A stretch of 64,000 nt of DNA, from assembly GCA_947501275.1 (NCBI GenBank), contig CANMVD010000002.1, forward strand, positions 186,001-250,000, read 5' to 3'. The translations under genes were made by a program, and so were the position numbers. This document shows positions 1-8,487 of the stretch, piece after piece; positions within the stretch are counted from its first letter, which is position 1; each line of letters starts with the position of its first letter. This stretch comes from an uncultured Tateyamaria sp. (GTDB lineage: Bacteria > Pseudomonadota > Alphaproteobacteria > Rhodobacterales > Rhodobacteraceae). The notes beneath the pieces are model-generated. The model did not search any database and had not been told where the DNA came from. It saw only the letters and a list, made by a program, of their open reading frames with translations.

Positions 1-1
1 C

Positions 2-202
2 ACGGATTTCGGCAACGGCAACGACGTTCTGGACGTCACTTTGTTGGGGGTCACAGATCTGGCGGCCATGCAGATGGCCGGAGCCATTTCGCAAGACGGG
101 GCTGACACGCTGATCAATCTCAACCCGCTGGGCGGATCAGGTTCGGTTCGGTTGGAAAATGTGCTCAGCGCAAGCCTGTCGGACAGTGATTTCATCTTTT
201 GA
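2..202 (+). CDS. RTX-type secreted protein, C-terminal end only
   Basis: The last 66 codons of a gene that begins before the window, ending at TGA 200-202. The readable tail runs TDFGNGNDVLDV, then LINLNPLGGSGSVRLEN, and ends SDSDFIF. It aligns with the tail of the next gene (VITDFTIGEDTIF, then FNVLGGSGSVRLQD, ending ASDFDFGF), so the two are tandem relatives with the same C-terminal module. In this family the C-terminus follows calcium-binding nonapeptide repeats and carries the uncleaved signal for type I secretion. The repeats of this copy lie outside the window, so the RTX label rests on similarity to the neighbour. It ends 126 bases before the next start. Confidence 0.75.
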   Translation, partial: TDFGNGNDVLDVTLLGVTDLAAMQMAGAISQDGADTLINLNPLGGSGSVRLENVLSASLSDSDFIF

Positions 203-328
203 TCGCACCCTGACGCTGCGATGCGGGCGCTGTCACCGACCACGCTCAAGAAATGTTGTGCCACGGCGCGAATAAGTCCCGCCCCCTGCGGTTTAACCCT
301 TTGACACGATTTCAAAGGGACAAACGAC

Positions 329-2107
329 ATGGACATCATCACCATTACTCCGGACACAGACACATCCAGCGGCCTATCCATCAATATCACAGGAGGCGAC
401 GACCTCATCATCGAGGAAGGCGTCTCGATTACGTTTTCCAGCTTCAACTCGCTCAACCTGTTGAACGGCACTGAGGATGATCCAACAACCGCATCCAATT
501 TCGGCACCTTGAGCACACAAGGCAGCACCGCCATTGTCAAATTGTTTGGCCCCTTCAGCGAATTTGTGAACAACGGTGTTCTGAGCAACCTCAACAGCGG
601 CGGCGGCTCCTTTGCCTTCAATCTGATCGGTCTTGTCCCTTCCCTTTTTGATCCAGACAACGTGCGCAGTTTCAAAGTCGTCAACAACGGCATCTTTCAA
701 TCGCAAGGCGCAGTTATTGACACGACCAAGTTTGCCGGGTTGGTTAACTTTACATTCGAAAACACCAGCGACGTGACCGGGGCGCGCGACTCGTTCATCT
801 TTCTCAACAACAACCTGCTGAACCTCGACTTCACCAATTCCGGCAGCATTTTCGGCGGCCAGTTGCAAATCGACGGAACCGGTACAACCGATCTGACCAA
901 TTCCGGCACACTGGATGTGACACAGTTCAATTTCGGCGCAGCCCTTGGGTCATTTATCGACAACACAGGCACGATCACCGTGGATTCAAGTGTCGGCAAC
1001 GGCGAAGGACGCGGCGGCAACGCCGACGACCGGGTCGAAAACCGCGGCACGCTCAACGCCAATTTGCGGCTCTTTGACGGGGATGACGTTGTCTTTAACG
1101 GCGATGATGCGGTCATCAACGGTTCGGTCAATTTTGGCGCGGGCGATGACTTGTTCAACGGCTCGTTTCTCAGCGCCATCACCGGGACCATCTTTGGCGG
1201 CGGGGGCAATGATGTGATCGAGCTCGGCAACTCCACCGCTACCGTCGTTGCGGGGAAGGGCGCGGATTCGGTTGAAGCGAAATCCGGCGATGATCACATC
1301 AGCGGCAATGGCGGGCGCGACACAATCGAGGCGGGCGACGGCCTCAACACCGTCACTGGCGGCGACGGGAACGACAACATCACCGGTGGTGATGACACGG
1401 ACGATGTCAGCGGCGGACGCGGCAATGATGTGGTGAATGCAGGCGCAGGCGACGACCTGATCAACGGCAACAACGGGCGCGATATCCTGTCAGGCGAAGA
1501 CGGCAACGACACGGTGAACGGCAATGACGGTGATGACCGCCTGCGCGGAGACGCGGGCAATGATGTCATCGACGGCGGGCGCGGCCAGGACGAGATCTTT
1601 GGCGGTGCGGGTTTTGACAGCATCAATGGCGGCGACGGGCGCGACACGATCAATGGTGGCCGGGATAACGACACTATCGACGGCGGTATCGGCGCTGACC
1701 TGATCCGGGGCGATTCAGGCAACGACGTGCTGCGCGGCGGCGATGGGCGCGACACTCTGCAGGGCGGGGCTGGCGATGACTTTCTAATCGGGATGACAGA
1801 CAACGAAACCCTGACGGGTGGCGACGGGGCAGACGCCTTTGCCTTCTTGCCCCCGGACTTGGGTGGCAATACCTCTACCGATTTTGGCGACGATGTGATC
1901 ACCGATTTTACCATTGGCGAAGACACGATCTTTCTGACCTTCGCCAACCAGCGGAACTTTGACGCGATCGTGGCCGCAGGCGCTTTGTCGCAAGATGAAG
2001 ACGACACCATCATCGATTTCAACGTTTTGGGCGGTTCAGGATCGGTGCGGCTCCAAGACATTACCGCCACAGACCTGCAAGCCAGCGATTTCGACTTCGG
2101 ATTCTGA
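329..2107 (+). CDS. RTX calcium-binding secreted protein
   Basis: A 592-residue acidic protein without an N-terminal signal peptide, as expected for type I secretion. Residues 1 to about 300 are rich in Asn, Thr and Gly with recurring short units (NNGVLSN, NSGSIFGG, NSGTLDV, NRGTLNA) that suggest a beta-helix, adhesin-like region. Residues about 310-500 hold many nonapeptide repeats of the GGxGxDxhx type (GGDGNDNITGG, GGRGNDVVNAG, GGAGDDFLIG) that form calcium-binding beta-rolls. The last 90 residues form the C-terminal domain shared with the upstream partial gene. An AAGGGA ribosome site lies about 9 bases before the ATG. No enzymatic domain was recognised, so an adhesin or surface/extracellular matrix role is an inference. 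No T1SS transporter genes are visible in the window. Confidence 0.88.
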   Translation: MDIITITPDTDTSSGLSINITGGDDLIIEEGVSITFSSFNSLNLLNGTEDDPTTASNFGTLSTQGSTAIVKLFGPFSEFVNNGVLSNLNSGGGSFAFNLIGLVPSLFDPDNVRSFKVVNNGIFQSQGAVIDTTKFAGLVNFTFENTSDVTGARDSFIFLNNNLLNLDFTNSGSIFGGQLQIDGTGTTDLTNSGTLDVTQFNFGAALGSFIDNTGTITVDSSVGNGEGRGGNADDRVENRGTLNANLRLFDGDDVVFNGDDAVINGSVNFGAGDDLFNGSFLSAITGTIFGGGGNDVIELGNSTATVVAGKGADSVEAKSGDDHISGNGGRDTIEAGDGLNTVTGGDGNDNITGGDDTDDVSGGRGNDVVNAGAGDDLINGNNGRDILSGEDGNDTVNGNDGDDRLRGDAGNDVIDGGRGQDEIFGGAGFDSINGGDGRDTINGGRDNDTIDGGIGADLIRGDSGNDVLRGGDGRDTLQGGAGDDFLIGMTDNETLTGGDGADAFAFLPPDLGGNTSTDFGDDVITDFTIGEDTIFLTFANQRNFDAIVAAGALSQDEDDTIIDFNVLGGSGSVRLQDITATDLQASDFDFGF

Positions 2108-2155
2108 TCGCCACCGCTCTGGTCTCAGGCGCATGGGGCTCAGGGCCTCATCGCG

Positions 2156-2181
2156 GGCGACGCCACCCTTTTGGCGTCGCC
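2156..2181 (+). terminator. hairpin after the RTX gene, possible terminator
   Basis: A perfect 10-bp stem, GGCGACGCCA at 2156-2165 and TGGCGTCGCC at 2172-2181, around a 6-base loop, 49 bases after the RTX stop. The T run lies in the loop rather than after the stem, so this is not a classical intrinsic terminator. Confidence 0.4.
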
Positions 2182-2322
2182 ACGTGTCCCCGGATGACGG
2201 GCCAAGACGCGGCCCACCACTGGCGCCGTCATCCGCGCAACACCGCCACTTATCCGACTTTACCCTTTTTGGAACGCAGCCAAGACGCTAGGCTGGGGGC
2301 AGTAATGGTGGGAGAGATCGGT

Positions 2323-3123
2323 ATGACAAATCTGGGCAAACTGCTCGCAGGGCTGACGTTGAGCGCATGTATGGCGACAACAGCGGTCGCACAATGCGGC
2401 AATACAGGTAGCGGGTTCGAGGGCTGGAAACCCGGCTTTGCCAAAGAAGCCAAACGCGCGGGCGTCGGCAAACGGGGGCTCGATGCACTGGCTTCTGCTA
2501 AATACGCCACCCGCACCATCGCCGCGGACCGTAACCAGAAGTCGTTCCGCTACTCGCTGCCTAAGTTCCTCGAAATCCGCGGCGCCAACACGATTATCGC
2601 CCAAGGGCGCAAACGCAAGGCGCGCAATCCCGACTATTTCGCCGCGCTCGAACGGCAATACGGCGTGCCTGCCGGTGTGTTGATTGCCATTCACGGGATG
2701 GAGACCGCCTTTGGCAACTACATGGGCGATAGTGCCGTTGTTTCAGCTATCGTGACGCTGACCTATGACTGCCGCCGCTCGGATTTTTTCAAACCACATG
2801 CCATCGGGGCGCTGAAACTGGTTGACCAAGGTTCGATCACCGCCTCCACCAAGGGGGCGAAACATGGTGAATTGGGCCATACGCAGTTCCTGCCCGGCAA
2901 TGCGCTGACCTACGGAGTGGACGGGAACGGAGACGGACGCGTGGATCTCTACAACCAGACGGACGCGCTGTCCTCGACGGCCAACTTCCTGCGACAAAAG
3001 GGCTGGAAGCCCGGCAAGGGGTACCAAGAAGGACAACCCAATTTCAAAGTGATCAAACAATGGAACGCGGCCACGGTCTATCAACAGGCCATTGCGATCA
3101 TGGGCGCAAAGATCGACGGATAG
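2323..3123 (+). CDS. lytic murein transglycosylase (MltB/SLT_2 type)
   Basis: A 266-residue exported protein. The ATG at 2323 follows GGAGAG with a 6-base gap and gives a clear signal peptide ending near TAVA-Q. An ATG at 2305 would only add six residues. The mature protein matches the membrane-bound lytic transglycosylase B family: HGMETAFGNYMGD carries the catalytic Glu, with YGVPAGVLIAI before it and GELGHTQFLPG and VDGNGDGRVDLY after it. The family cleaves the glycan strands of peptidoglycan between MurNAc and GlcNAc, leaving 1,6-anhydro ends. There is no lipobox, so it is probably a soluble periplasmic form. It has no peptidoglycan-binding domain at its C-terminus. It appears to be a single-gene unit. 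Confidence 0.88.
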   Translation: MTNLGKLLAGLTLSACMATTAVAQCGNTGSGFEGWKPGFAKEAKRAGVGKRGLDALASAKYATRTIAADRNQKSFRYSLPKFLEIRGANTIIAQGRKRKARNPDYFAALERQYGVPAGVLIAIHGMETAFGNYMGDSAVVSAIVTLTYDCRRSDFFKPHAIGALKLVDQGSITASTKGAKHGELGHTQFLPGNALTYGVDGNGDGRVDLYNQTDALSSTANFLRQKGWKPGKGYQEGQPNFKVIKQWNAATVYQQAIAIMGAKIDG

Positions 3124-3159
3124 CGCCACGCGTGGTCCTCTGCGGCGCTGACCGCCTCG

Positions 3160-3214
3160 TTTCTTCTGACCCAAAATACCACGGGGGAGGCCAAAGGCCG
3201 GGGGCAGAGCCCCT
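3160..3214 (+). repeat. intergenic two-hairpin repeat, copy 1
   Basis: First of three related copies (others at 15447 and 27350). It starts with TTTCTTCTGACC, then AATACCACGGGGGAG, then a short stem GGCC-AAA-GGCC, then GGGGCAGAGCCCC. It lies 36 bases after the transglycosylase stop. Hairpin arms differ between copies but stay complementary (see findings). Confidence 0.75.
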
Positions 3215-3474
3215 GTGCCCTGCCGCCCATCAAAAAGCACCAACCACAAATAATACCGCGACGCCAAAGACACAGATGCGCGCCCGGCCGACCCCAGACC
3301 TTGCAAAGCGATATCCGCGCGCTTAATTCCGGCTTCAGGGCGCAGGCCCCTGCCCTCCGCACCGTGGTGAAGCCTGACATGAACCCGATCTCGGACCCGA
3401 TCCTTTTCCCGGTCGTGCCTCAGGCAATGCGGAGACCCCGAAGACCCAAACGACCGCCACCAAAGGAGACGGAG
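3215..3474. other. non-coding stretch between transglycosylase and glyoxalase-like gene
   Basis: Together with the repeat just before it, this makes a 351-base gap. An open frame runs back from the next gene to 3301, but it lacks a ribosome site and its residues do not look like protein. I see no RNA gene or clear promoter. Directly before 3475 there is AAAGGAGACGG, the ribosome site of the next gene. Confidence 0.5.
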
Positions 3475-3918
3475 ATGGACATCCCCCTTCCCTCACGCGC
3501 GGCACTCAAGGCTCAGGCCAAACGGCTGCGCAACACACTGACATCCGCGGGCACGCCCTGTTCTCACAGTCAGGCACTCGAAGCTGTCGCCCATCAATGG
3601 GGCGCGCGGGACTGGAACACGTTGAGTGCCAAGGCGCAAAACGATCCGAGCCCGCGCTACAGCCCCGGGCAACGGATCACCGGGCGGTATCTGGGCCACC
3701 GGTTTGCTGGCATGGTCAAGGCCGCGCGGCTGATGCCAAACGGGCGACATGCCCTGACCGTACGCTTTGACGAGGCGATTGATGTTGTGGCGTCACGGCA
3801 TTTTTCGGCGCTGCGTCGGCAAGTCAATTGCGTGGTGTCGCCCAAAGGTCGAACACTGCGCACCACGTCTGACGGTCAACCGCATCTGGTGATTGACGAT
3901 GCGTGGGCCGGTGGCTGA
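3475..3918 (+). CDS. glyoxalase superfamily-related protein
   Basis: A 147-residue soluble protein. The ATG at 3475 follows AAAGGAG, about 8 bases upstream, and is preferred over the longer frame from 3301. The N-terminal segment ALKAQAKRLRNTL, then SHSQALEAVAHQWGARDWNTL, is the hallmark of a family annotated as glyoxalase-related, which I know mainly from Rhodobacteraceae and related bacteria. The second half (GQRITGRYLGHRFAGMV, FDEAIDVVASRHFSALRRQV) is a beta-rich module seen in the same proteins. No glyoxalase metal ligands can be assigned, so enzymatic activity is not shown. No signal peptide. It is flanked by long non-coding stretches and converges on the DUF3445 gene, so it is probably expressed alone. 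Confidence 0.7.
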   Translation: MDIPLPSRAALKAQAKRLRNTLTSAGTPCSHSQALEAVAHQWGARDWNTLSAKAQNDPSPRYSPGQRITGRYLGHRFAGMVKAARLMPNGRHALTVRFDEAIDVVASRHFSALRRQVNCVVSPKGRTLRTTSDGQPHLVIDDAWAGG

Positions 3919-3955
3919 ATCACGGTACTGTACCAATACCAAATCAACCAAAAGG

Positions 3956-3982
3956 GCGCGCGCAACAGGTTTGTGCGCGCTC
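3956..3982. terminator. hairpin between convergent genes
   Basis: GCGCGCAACA and TGTGCGCGC can form a GC-rich stem with one bulged A around a short loop. It lies in the 197-base gap between the glyoxalase-like gene (+) and the DUF3445 gene (-). No T run follows, so a terminator role is tentative. Confidence 0.35.
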
Positions 3983-4115
3983 ATCCGGGCGATCTGCCAC
4001 ATAACATCAATTTTTCCGAATAATACGCTGTTTTTAATGCATTTAATGCAACAGATAGACCAAGCCTGAACTCCGGCAAAAGCATCACTGCGACACCATT
4101 GGCCCAACCCAGACT

Positions 4116-4868
4116 CTAGTCTTCCGGCAAATCAACATCCTGCCGTTTCAACACGTAGGTATGGATCGCAAACACCACCGCCCCTGTGCGGGGCAAGCGC
4201 AGCAACGTCTGGCGTTCGGACCGATAGTACGGCCCCGTAGACTGACCTGCACCAACACGGCGCGGCTCAGCGGCGGAGCGGGGCTGAAACAACTCCGGAT
4301 CATCATACCATAGCTGGTTGAAGCGCCACAGGGGGCGTCCCACCTGCACCCCGTCAAACAAGCGTTGGACCCGGCGCGCGATGTCGTCTGTATACTCATG
4401 AACCGGCACATGAATATCGCGCAGCGCCCGCCCTGCCTTTTCACTCAACTGCCAAGAGGCGGGAAAACACAGCATGCCGCCGCTCAGCACATGCTCATCG
4501 CCCCGCTTTTCCATCAGGACAAAATCATTCTGGCACAACCGACCCAGAGTTCTGAGAGGGTGGTCGAAATCCACCTGCACCCTGCGCCCGTCCGGGCACT
4601 GAACATCATCGGCTGTGATCTTGAACCCAATGTCCGGCAATGCCGCCAAGGTGTGCTCAAGCAACTCCTGCGCTGCGGGCAGCGCGGTGGGCTCCAGATA
4701 GTGCACCGCCGCGTCGCGCGCTGCGAGCAAAGCAAGCCGTCGCGTCATTTGCGCGCCGTAAGCCTCGTCCACGCGCAGCCATGGCCCCGTTTCGGGCTGA
4801 ATACCCGGCAAGGCGCGCGACACATACATGTCTTCGGGTAGATGCGTCTGCAAAATCGGGCCTGTCAT
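4116..4868 (-). CDS. heme-dependent oxidative N-demethylase family protein (DUF3445)
   Basis: A 250-residue protein matching DUF3445 along its whole length: PWLRVDEAY near the N-terminus, FDHPLRTLGRLCQNDFVLM and LSGGMLCFPASW in the middle, and the strong C-terminal block RSERQTLLRLPRTGAVVFAI followed by HTYV. Known members are heme proteins related to the dimethylamine monooxygenase subunit and remove N-methyl groups oxidatively. The substrate of this copy is unknown. No signal peptide, so cytosolic. Its start lies 42 bases after the stop of the S41-like gene on the same strand, which suggests one transcript. The setting next to DddP and, far downstream, sarcosine oxidase fits use of methylated osmolytes, but that link is an inference. 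Confidence 0.82.
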   Translation of the reverse strand: MTGPILQTHLPEDMYVSRALPGIQPETGPWLRVDEAYGAQMTRRLALLAARDAAVHYLEPTALPAAQELLEHTLAALPDIGFKITADDVQCPDGRRVQVDFDHPLRTLGRLCQNDFVLMEKRGDEHVLSGGMLCFPASWQLSEKAGRALRDIHVPVHEYTDDIARRVQRLFDGVQVGRPLWRFNQLWYDDPELFQPRSAAEPRRVGAGQSTGPYYRSERQTLLRLPRTGAVVFAIHTYVLKRQDVDLPED

Positions 4869-4910
4869 GGGGCTAGGTCTGCCACAGGTGCGTCCACAGG
4901 CGCCAGCAGC

Positions 4911-6023
4911 TCAGGCGGCATGTACCCAAGCCAATGCAGCCTGCCATTGAGCGGCCTCTGGTACTGCGCGAACGTCAATATCCCCGGCCCCCACCATCCA
5001 TTGCCCCCATTCATCAGGCACCGGGCCATCAAACTGCCCGTCTCGCCAATCATGCCATTGCGTGGAGTACCGCAAGGCAGCACCCGATTGCGGCAATGCC
5101 AGCGTGTCCCCTTCTGCCCAAAACGCCAGATCGTCGCCCATCTCCGCCCCCAGAAAAGCGGCCCGTGGCCCAAGGTGAAAGGAGACCAAGGCCGCCGTCA
5201 CAATGGCTGCGGAAAACGTGTAGCCATTGACCAGAACAGCGCAGCGCGCGCCGCGCCACACATCGCGCAGCCACCACACCAGCGGCAAGGCCGTCAGGAA
5301 ACTGCCACCCGGATTGCCCCGCAGATCAAGGATCACGGGCGCATCGACAGCGCCCCCCATGGTGCGCACGACGTACTCGATTTCTGCATCCGACAACGTT
5401 TTGAGATCCGAAATCCGCACGCGCCACACCCCCTGTTCAAAGTGCACCAAAGCGCCTTGTGGCAGGGCATAGGGATCCTCACCCACGCGCAATGCCCCCG
5501 TGTCCGCCACCGGGTAAAGTGGCAAAGCCGGTACAACCTGCGCGTTGCTGAATTCCAGACTGTCACCGCCCGCAAGTTCAAAAGCGTAGCGCGGTCCGCT
5601 GACCCCGCCCAAGGCCAGCGCAGCTGGCCACACCAACATGATCCCGCTCAGACATGCGGCCCGCATTCGCGTCCCTGCCAGATAAGGTGCAAACGCATCG
5701 CGCAGCGTCTCAACCGGGACATCATTCACCGAGACAAGGGGGCAGAAACGAAGGCCCCTCACAATACCAAGGGCACCGTCACGCATCACACAGCGCAATG
5801 GCAAAACGGAGATTGCAGCGTTGGGCAGCAGGCGGGAGTGGCCATTGCGCCCACAGGCCACAGCCCGCATCGCGGCCAGCAAAAAAGCGTCGTGTGCATC
5901 ACCTGCCGCACGCTCCATGACGGCCACCGCCTCTGCCAATTGCGCAGCCGGTGCTGCGGCAAAAGCCGGGTCCCGGTCTGCTATCACCGCCTTTATGCAG
6001 GCCGCATCACGCTCAAATCCCAT
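4911..6023 (-). CDS. S41 family peptidase-like protein
   Basis: A 370-residue protein. The open frame extends to 6098, overlapping the divergent gene, so I chose the ATG at 6023 (MGFERDAACIKAVIAD); its ribosome site is weak and the start is uncertain. The C-terminal half shows the S41 tail-specific protease core: VILDLRGNPGGSFLTALPL, then VLVNGYTFSAAIV, where S41 enzymes carry the catalytic Ser, then LGPRAAFLGAEMGDDLAFW. No PDZ domain is evident. The N-terminal third (MRAVACGRNGHSRLLPNA) resembles the segment that precedes the core in stand-alone S41 peptidases. No convincing signal peptide with this start. It lies upstream of the DUF3445 gene on the same strand and is divergent from the PEP mutase gene. 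Confidence 0.72.
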   Translation of the reverse strand: MGFERDAACIKAVIADRDPAFAAAPAAQLAEAVAVMERAAGDAHDAFLLAAMRAVACGRNGHSRLLPNAAISVLPLRCVMRDGALGIVRGLRFCPLVSVNDVPVETLRDAFAPYLAGTRMRAACLSGIMLVWPAALALGGVSGPRYAFELAGGDSLEFSNAQVVPALPLYPVADTGALRVGEDPYALPQGALVHFEQGVWRVRISDLKTLSDAEIEYVVRTMGGAVDAPVILDLRGNPGGSFLTALPLVWWLRDVWRGARCAVLVNGYTFSAAIVTAALVSFHLGPRAAFLGAEMGDDLAFWAEGDTLALPQSGAALRYSTQWHDWRDGQFDGPVPDEWGQWMVGAGDIDVRAVPEAAQWQAALAWVHAA

Positions 6024-6096
6024 GAGGCGCAGCTTGACGCAGGCGCAGCCTGCTGTCCAACTGCATTTCCATGACATCAACATCTGAAAGTCCCAC

Positions 6097-6858
6097 ATGA
6101 CTCACCACGATACCTTTGCCGCGCAGCACGTCCCCGGCGATCCCATTGTCCTGTTCAACATCTGGGATGCAGGCAGCGCGGCCACGCTGACCAAGGCAGG
6201 CGCCAGCGCCTTGGCCACAGGCAGTTGGGGTGTGGCCGCCGCCCAAGGGTATCGTGACGGCGAAACTCTGCCGCTCGACAGCCTTTTGCACACGATTGCG
6301 CGCATCAAGGCAGTCAGCGATCTGCCACTGAGTGTCGATATCGAAGGTGGCTATGCCGTCGACCCAGCGGGAGTGGCCGCAACGGTGACCGCCGTTCAGG
6401 AAGCAGGTGCCATCGGCATCAATTTCGAAGACCGCATTGTGGGCGGCAAAGGGCTTCACCCCGTTGATGCACACGCCGCGCGTATCGCTGCAGCCCGACA
6501 TGCCGCTGGTGCTGCGTTTTTCATCAACGCGCGCTGCGACATATTTTTTGATGGCTCGGACACGGACACACAGCGCAACAACGTGGATCAGGCGCTTGCC
6601 CGGGCCAGCGCCTACAAGGATGCCGGTGCAAGCGGGCTGTTCGTGCCGGGCCTCAATGATCCGGATCTGGTGAAAACCCTGTGCCGGGACAGCCCCCTGC
6701 CCGTCAACGTCATGCTGGCAGACCCTGCCGATATCGCACCCATGGCCAATTGTGGTGTGGCGCGGATCAGCTTTGGGCCGAACCCCTACATTGCCGCGAT
6801 GCAGCACCTGACCCAAGCGTTCAAAGCGTTGTCTGCGACTTCAAAAAACACCACCTGA
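6097..6858 (+). CDS. isocitrate lyase/PEP mutase family protein
   Basis: A 253-residue protein of the PEP mutase/isocitrate lyase superfamily. Visible elements are VLFNIWDAGSAATLTKAGA near the N-terminus, ATGSWGVAAAQGYRDGE, the metal-site region LPLSVDIEGGYA, then GAIGINFEDRI and FFINARCDIFF, and at the end GVARISFGPNPY. The superfamily forms or breaks C-C or C-P bonds next to a carboxylate using Mg. The length and motifs fit the stand-alone branch commonly called carboxyvinyl-carboxyphosphonate phosphorylmutase-like, whose substrates are mostly unknown. It lies 66 bases before dddP on the same strand, so the two may be co-transcribed. Whether it acts on a product of DMSP cleavage is an open question. 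Confidence 0.83.
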   Translation: MTHHDTFAAQHVPGDPIVLFNIWDAGSAATLTKAGASALATGSWGVAAAQGYRDGETLPLDSLLHTIARIKAVSDLPLSVDIEGGYAVDPAGVAATVTAVQEAGAIGINFEDRIVGGKGLHPVDAHAARIAAARHAAGAAFFINARCDIFFDGSDTDTQRNNVDQALARASAYKDAGASGLFVPGLNDPDLVKTLCRDSPLPVNVMLADPADIAPMANCGVARISFGPNPYIAAMQHLTQAFKALSATSKNTT

Positions 6859-6924
6859 CGTCGCAAATCGACAACTCCGGGCCAATTTTCCGCGCCACGC
6901 TGATACACATCAACGAGGCCCACC

Positions 6925-8265
6925 ATGAACCAGCACCACCGCGACGCACGCAAAATTGACCCCACACGCGGAGCCCTTTTGGGCGATGGCACCCCGAACG
7001 ATGCCGACCGGATCGAGATCGGGCCGACGCAGTTGGCTTTTGGCGAATGGGAGCAGGCCGGGCTGGTTCTGCCCAACCTTGAGGCCATGCGCCACTATCG
7101 CTGGCAACGCCTGACGCAACATATCGTGGATCGCAACTATGGCGGTCTGTTGATGTTTGACCCGCTCAACATCCGCTACGCAACCGACAGCACCAACATG
7201 CAGCTGTGGAACACCCACAACCCGTTCCGTGCCGTGCTGGTCTGCGCGGACGGTCATATGGTGATTTGGGACTACAAGAACGCGCCGTTTCTGACATCCT
7301 TTAACCCGCTGGTGCGCGAAGTGCGCTCGGGCGCGTCGATGTTCTATTTCTCGGCAGGTGATCGCCCGGACGCCGTCGCAGATCCCTTTGCAGCGGAGGT
7401 GCGGGATCTGATCAACGAACACGGCGGCGGCAACATGGCTCTTGGCGTCGACAAGATCATGCTACATGGGGCCAAGGCGCTGGAAGCTACCGGATTTGAC
7501 CTCAAGGATGGCGAGGAAGTCACCGAAAAGGCGCGCTCGATCAAGGGGCCTGATGAAATCCTCGCCATGCGCTGCGCTTCGCATGCCTGCGAAACGGCGG
7601 TGCAAGCGATGGAGGACTTCGCGCGCACCAATGTCGGGGATGGGAAAACCTCCGAAGATGACATCTGGGCGGTTCTGCATGCTGAAAATGTACGGCGCGG
7701 CGGCGAGTGGATCGAGACCCGCCTGCTTGCCTCTGGCCCCCGCACAAACCCATGGTTTCAGGAATGCGGTCCGCGGATTTGTCAGCAGAACGAGATCATC
7801 TCGTTCGATACGGACCTCATTGGTGCCTATGGCATCTGCATCGACATCTCGCGCAGTTGGTGGATCGGGCCGGACAAACCGCGCCCGGATATGGTCTATG
7901 CGATGCAGCATGCCCATGAACACATCATGACGAACATGCAAATGATCAAACCCGGCGTTATGATCCCGGAATTGACAGCCAACACCCATGTGCTCGACGA
8001 CAAGTTCCAAGAGTTGAAATACGGATGTCTGATGCATGGCGTGGGTCTTTGCGATGAATGGCCGTTGGTGGCCTACCCCGACAAGGCAATGCCCGGCGCG
8101 TTTGATCACCCGCTTGAGGCGGGCATGGTACTGTGCGTCGAGGCATCAGTAGGCGAAGTGGGCGGAGATTTTTCAATCAAGCTCGAAGATCAGGTGCTTG
8201 TTACCGAAGACGGGTTCGAAAACCTCACTGTTTATCCGTTTGATGCGGCGCTCATGGGGGGATAG
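6925..8265 (+). CDS. dddP: dimethylsulfoniopropionate lyase DddP
   Basis: A 446-residue enzyme that cleaves DMSP to dimethyl sulfide and acrylate in the cytosol. It belongs to the M24 (creatinase/peptidase) fold but is a lyase. The N-terminus (RGALLGDGTPNDADRIEIGP) and RYATDSTNMQLWNTHNPFRA are typical of DddP. The metal ligands known from DddP structures are all at the expected numbers: Asp295 and Asp297 in FDTD, Asp307 in CIDI, His371 in MHGVGLCDEW, Glu406 in CVEAS and Glu421 in KLEDQ. Asp377, proposed as the catalytic base, is also present. So the gene looks intact and active. It follows the PEP mutase-like gene. No DMSP transporter or acrylate pathway gene (acuI, prpE) is visible nearby. 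Confidence 0.95.
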   Translation: MNQHHRDARKIDPTRGALLGDGTPNDADRIEIGPTQLAFGEWEQAGLVLPNLEAMRHYRWQRLTQHIVDRNYGGLLMFDPLNIRYATDSTNMQLWNTHNPFRAVLVCADGHMVIWDYKNAPFLTSFNPLVREVRSGASMFYFSAGDRPDAVADPFAAEVRDLINEHGGGNMALGVDKIMLHGAKALEATGFDLKDGEEVTEKARSIKGPDEILAMRCASHACETAVQAMEDFARTNVGDGKTSEDDIWAVLHAENVRRGGEWIETRLLASGPRTNPWFQECGPRICQQNEIISFDTDLIGAYGICIDISRSWWIGPDKPRPDMVYAMQHAHEHIMTNMQMIKPGVMIPELTANTHVLDDKFQELKYGCLMHGVGLCDEWPLVAYPDKAMPGAFDHPLEAGMVLCVEASVGEVGGDFSIKLEDQVLVTEDGFENLTVYPFDAALMGG

Positions 8266-8487
8266 CGGGCGCCTCGCCCCTCGGTGAAGGTCTGACACCC
8301 TCACCCCTGAAACTATGACGCGCGGGGACGCCGGAACGCGCCCAACAGCCTCTGAACAGGTCGCGCTTGATCCATCGCGTGGAGCAAGCCGAGGCGCCGC
8401 CAACATCCGTTCCCGTTTTGATTGAATTATTAGAGTGCTTTGATAAGCTGACCCTAGGTCACTCTTTGTGTGAGAAAGGGATACAGC

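Noticed and set aside
1250-1830. Short-period DNA repetition, first considered as a tandem repeat or CRISPR-like array
   Set aside because: It is the coding sequence of RTX nonapeptides; the period is 27 bases, with no spacer structure.
4842-6074. A 410-codon plus-strand frame opposite the S41-like gene
   Set aside because: Composition is dominated by Arg, Pro, His and Gln without domain likeness; the minus-strand protein has the GNPGG core.
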